From contig JAQTSL010000111.1 of the NCBI GenBank assembly GCA_028711355.1, positions 1-10,344 of the forward strand: a stretch of 10,344 nucleotides of DNA, in the 5' to 3' direction. The DNA is from Rhodoferax sp. GTDB taxonomy: Bacteria; Pseudomonadota; Gammaproteobacteria; Burkholderiales; Burkholderiaceae_C. Below, one piece after another: positions 9,232 through 10,344 of this stretch. The notes beneath the pieces are model-generated. The model was not told the origin of the DNA. It did no database searches and saw nothing but the letters and a program-made list of their open reading frames with translations. Numbering within the stretch: the stretch's first letter is position 1; each line of letters begins with the position of its first letter. Made by a program: the position numbers and the translations under genes.

Positions 9232-9716
9232 GCGACACGCCACCCGACATGGCGCGCCCAGCCAGCGTGGCTGACCTGAAGCTGCTGCTGGGTGCGCTCA
9301 ATGCCCATGGAGTCGATTATTTGCTGATTGGCGGCTACGCCCTGTTTGCGCTTGGGTACCAGCGCGGCACGGTGGCTATCGATGTCGTTTTGCGACCCAC
9401 GCTGGCGCAAGGCGTAAAGGTCAAGCAAGCGCTGTTGCTGCTGCCCGACGGGGCGGCCAAAGACCTTGACCCGGCTTGGTTCCCAGAAGGAGACGCCATT
9501 CGCGTGGCAGACGCGTTTGTGGTTGACTTGATGTTCAACGCCTGTGGTGAAAGCTACGAGTCTTTGTTGCCCTATGCCGTCACCCTTGACTTTGATGGCA
9601 TTCCCCTGCGAACCGTCTCATTGCAGGGGCTGCTCAAAACCAAACAAACGTCGCGTGAAAAAGACCAGATGGATCGAATGATTCTGGAGCGCGCCCTGGC
9701 GGCCAGCAAAAGCTGA
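9228..9716 (+). CDS. Nucleotidyltransferase-fold protein (AbiEii/MNT-like), catalytic Asp missing
   Basis: A 162-residue cytoplasmic protein with the start of a minimal nucleotidyltransferase fold. An N-terminal helix is followed by the strand-turn LLIGGYALFALGYQRGT (residues 32-48), which matches the GG-A…R-T signature of AbiEii/MNT-like and related families. The usual R-x-T-x-D-x-D metal site reads R46-G-T48-V-A50-I-D52, so the first Asp is Ala while the second is kept. A later FVVDLMF strand could supply the third acidic residue. The second half (SLQGLLKTKQTSREKDQMDR) resembles the C-terminal helical part of this family, where a Lys-rich motif is typical. The start overlaps the upstream stop as ATGA. 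The protein may be inactive as an enzyme, or act as a binding protein. Family level is fairly sure; function is not. Confidence 0.8.
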   Translation: MSDTPPDMARPASVADLKLLLGALNAHGVDYLLIGGYALFALGYQRGTVAIDVVLRPTLAQGVKVKQALLLLPDGAAKDLDPAWFPEGDAIRVADAFVVDLMFNACGESYESLLPYAVTLDFDGIPLRTVSLQGLLKTKQTSREKDQMDRMILERALAASKS

Positions 9717-9725
9717 GGCACAACC

Positions 9726-9812
9726 ATGGCACGCGTTTTTTGTGTTTGGGAGCTGGGTGCCCGCTTGGGCCACTTGAGTCATCTGCGCTTGGTGCACACT
9801 GATCGTTTGTAG
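9726..9812 (+). pseudogene. N-terminal stub of a glycosyltransferase
   Basis: ATG 9726 opens a 28-codon frame ending at TAG 9810-9812. Its first 22 residues (MARVFCVWELG, then GHLSHLRL) look like the opening beta-strand and Gly-rich loop of UDP-glycosyltransferase-type (GT-B, MGT-like) proteins, which often begin with a WELG…GHL motif. The similarity ends at about codon 22, and no further glycosyltransferase sequence follows before the antidote remnant. It is best read as a deletion remnant: the rest of the gene was lost, probably together with the start of the antidote gene. The identification is from memory of the motif and is short, so moderate confidence. Confidence 0.5.
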
Positions 9813-9833
9813 TGCTTTTGACTTTTTAGCTAC

Positions 9834-10065
9834 CTGTCACGTGAAAGCCTGTACAAAAGCCTCTTTGGCGAGCGTGTACCCTCTACCGACACCTTGTTCA
9901 ACCGAGATTGTTCATTAGGGCTTGGGATGACCGCAAATGCGCCGCTGAGGCCCAAGCAGCACCGAAGGTGCGCCTAATGGACAATCTCGGTTCAAGGTGA
10001 TGCGCGCCATCGGGTTCAAGCTGACAGTGCAATCGGCAACACCCGTTGGCCATGGCAGGCAATAA
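9834..10065 (+). pseudogene. Broken HI1420/HigA-type addiction-module antidote gene
   Basis: Reading from 9834 gives LSRESLYKSLFGERVPSTDT-LF, the recognition-helix region of the XRE-type antidote family exemplified by HI1420. From 9994 the frame resumes as KVMRAIGFKLTVQ and stops at TAA 10063-10065. Between them lies the 89-bp inverted-repeat element plus a duplicated TTCAA. Deleting bases 9902-9995 joins TTC-AAG and restores an unbroken DTLFKVMRAIGFKL. As it stands, the frame runs into the element and stops at TAA 9975-9977. The N-terminal half is also gone: an in-frame TGA sits at 9819-9821, and the sequence before it is unrelated. No toxin gene of the RelE/HigB type is seen. Such antidotes normally bind and neutralise the toxin and repress the operon; this copy cannot be full length. 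Confidence 0.75.
9897..9995. mobile_element. MITE-like element, 89 bp, with 18-bp TIRs and 5-bp target duplication
   Basis: The element core is 9902-9990. Its left end CCGAGATTGTTCATTAGG (9902-9919) and right end CCTAATGGACAATCTCGG (9973-9990) are inverted repeats with one mismatch. Exact direct repeats TTCAA flank it (9897-9901 and 9991-9995) and fit a target-site duplication. Inside are a second inverted repeat, GCTTGGG (9920-9926) with CCCAAGC (9951-9957), and a small hairpin GCACC-GAA-GGTGC (9959-9971). It has no coding capacity, so it would need a transposase in trans. It interrupts the antidote remnant and causes a +94 shift. The parent transposon family is not identified. Confidence 0.85.
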
Positions 10066-10151
10066 TGCAGACGTTGCAGCCGCCTATGAATATTTGTTGG
10101 AACCCGGAAAATAAAAACATGGTGACATGCTATAACTAATGCCCTAATGAT

Positions 10152-10165
10152 TTGATCTGGATCAG
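10152..10165. promoter_or_regulatory. Candidate FNR/ANR-type binding site
   Basis: TTGATCTGGATCAG matches the FNR/ANR palindrome TTGAT-N4-ATCAA at nine of ten specified positions. It lies 63 bases before the adhesin start codon, in AT-rich DNA with promoter-like elements. FNR-type regulators sense oxygen. If the -10 is TATAAA at 10176-10181, the site covers the -35 region and might repress; if transcription starts near 10200, it would sit near the class II activating position of about -41.5. Confidence 0.5.
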
Positions 10166-10181
10166 TGGAATAGAATATAAA
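10152..10181 (+). promoter_or_regulatory. Possible sigma-70 promoter for the adhesin gene
   Basis: TTGATC (10152-10157) and TATAAA (10176-10181) are 18 bases apart, in a local AT-rich patch that contrasts with the GC-rich surroundings. The -35 overlaps the candidate FNR site. TATAAC at 10131-10136 is an alternative -10 but has no convincing -35. Confidence 0.4.
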
Positions 10182-10228
10182 TATGTCGATTTAGTTTGCA
10201 AGTCTGCAGTTTTGCTGAGGGTACCGCC

Positions 10229-10344
10229 ATGAAGTCTGACGCGTCACTCAATCATATTTACCGCAGCGTCTGGAGCCAGGCCCTGGGGGCCATGGTGGCG
10301 GTGGCTGAAATCAGCCCTGGCCGATCTGGCTCGGGCGGCGCACC
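10229..10344 (+). CDS. Type V-secreted adhesin/autotransporter, 5' end with ESPR signal (partial)
   Basis: Only the first 38 codons are in the window. After six residues the sequence reads LNHIYRSVWSQALGAMVAVAE, a close match to the ESPR (extended signal peptide region: N-x-IYR-x-VW-x…G-x-x-VAV-x-E). This region precedes the true signal peptide in large autotransporters and two-partner-secretion exoproteins of Gram-negative bacteria and slows inner-membrane export. The product is therefore expected to be a large surface protein: an autotransporter, trimeric adhesin or filamentous-haemagglutinin-like protein. The passenger is not visible, so the subclass cannot be decided. ATG 10229 is preceded by GAGGG (10217-10221) at good spacing. 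The upstream region holds a candidate promoter and FNR site. The gene starts a new transcription unit after the remnant-filled gap. Confidence 0.85.
   Translation, partial: MKSDASLNHIYRSVWSQALGAMVAVAEISPGRSGSGGA

Larger units (their letters stand above)
9717..10228. other. 512-base gap of gene remnants and regulatory DNA
   Basis: No intact gene is seen here. In order it holds: the glycosyltransferase stub (9726-9812); a short T-rich junction at about 9811-9833 with GTAG…GCTAC inverted ends that could be a decayed repeat; the antidote remnant with its inserted element; and, from about 10085, an AT-rich stretch with the adhesin gene's candidate promoter and FNR-type site. The region reads as a site of repeated deletion and insertion between clpB's downstream genes and the adhesin. 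Confidence 0.65.

Noticed and set aside
10052..10114. 20-codon ORF after the antidote remnant, beginning MAGNNADVAAAYEYL
   Set aside because: It has a protein-like composition and ATG, but there is no Shine-Dalgarno, no family match and it is very short; chance is the simpler explanation.

Overview
This GC-rich window looks chromosomal and betaproteobacterial, most likely Comamonadaceae (Rhodoferax/Polaromonas-like). The reasons are the adjacent polyhydroxybutyrate genes phaA and phaB, the codon bias, and several short palindromic repeats of a kind I associate with that family. The assignment is inference, because no rRNA or other phylogenetic marker is present.

Left part (1-1468): the 3' end of a biosynthetic thiolase (phaA), a 190-base gap holding two head-to-head REP-like hairpins, and a complete acetoacetyl-CoA reductase (phaB). 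Together the two genes convert acetyl-CoA to (R)-3-hydroxybutyryl-CoA, the monomer for polyhydroxybutyrate.

Centre (1562-6227): a yjbEFGH / gfcABCD-type exopolysaccharide-secretion operon. It has a small secreted Gly/Ala/Thr-rich protein (YjbE-like), an intra-operon terminator with a UUCG tetraloop, a YjbF/GfcB-type lipoprotein, and one very long ORF. The long ORF fuses a GfcC/YjbG domain, a YjbH/GfcD outer-membrane beta-barrel and a C-terminal PAP2 phosphatase domain. This is the most unusual protein in the window.

Right-centre (6323-9716): the disaggregase gene clpB behind a good heat-shock (sigma-32) promoter. It is followed by a translationally coupled pair: a 79-residue unknown protein and a nucleotidyltransferase-fold protein that lacks one of the expected catalytic aspartates.

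Right end (9717-10344): about 500 bases of gene remains. A 28-codon stub matches the N-terminus of a glycosyltransferase. Next comes the C-terminal half of an HI1420-type addiction-module antidote, interrupted by an 89-bp MITE-like element. That element has 18-bp terminal inverted repeats and a 5-bp target duplication (TTCAA); removing it and one copy of the duplication restores the antidote reading frame exactly. The window ends in the first 38 codons of a type V-secreted adhesin/autotransporter carrying an ESPR-type extended signal peptide, preceded by a candidate FNR-type site.
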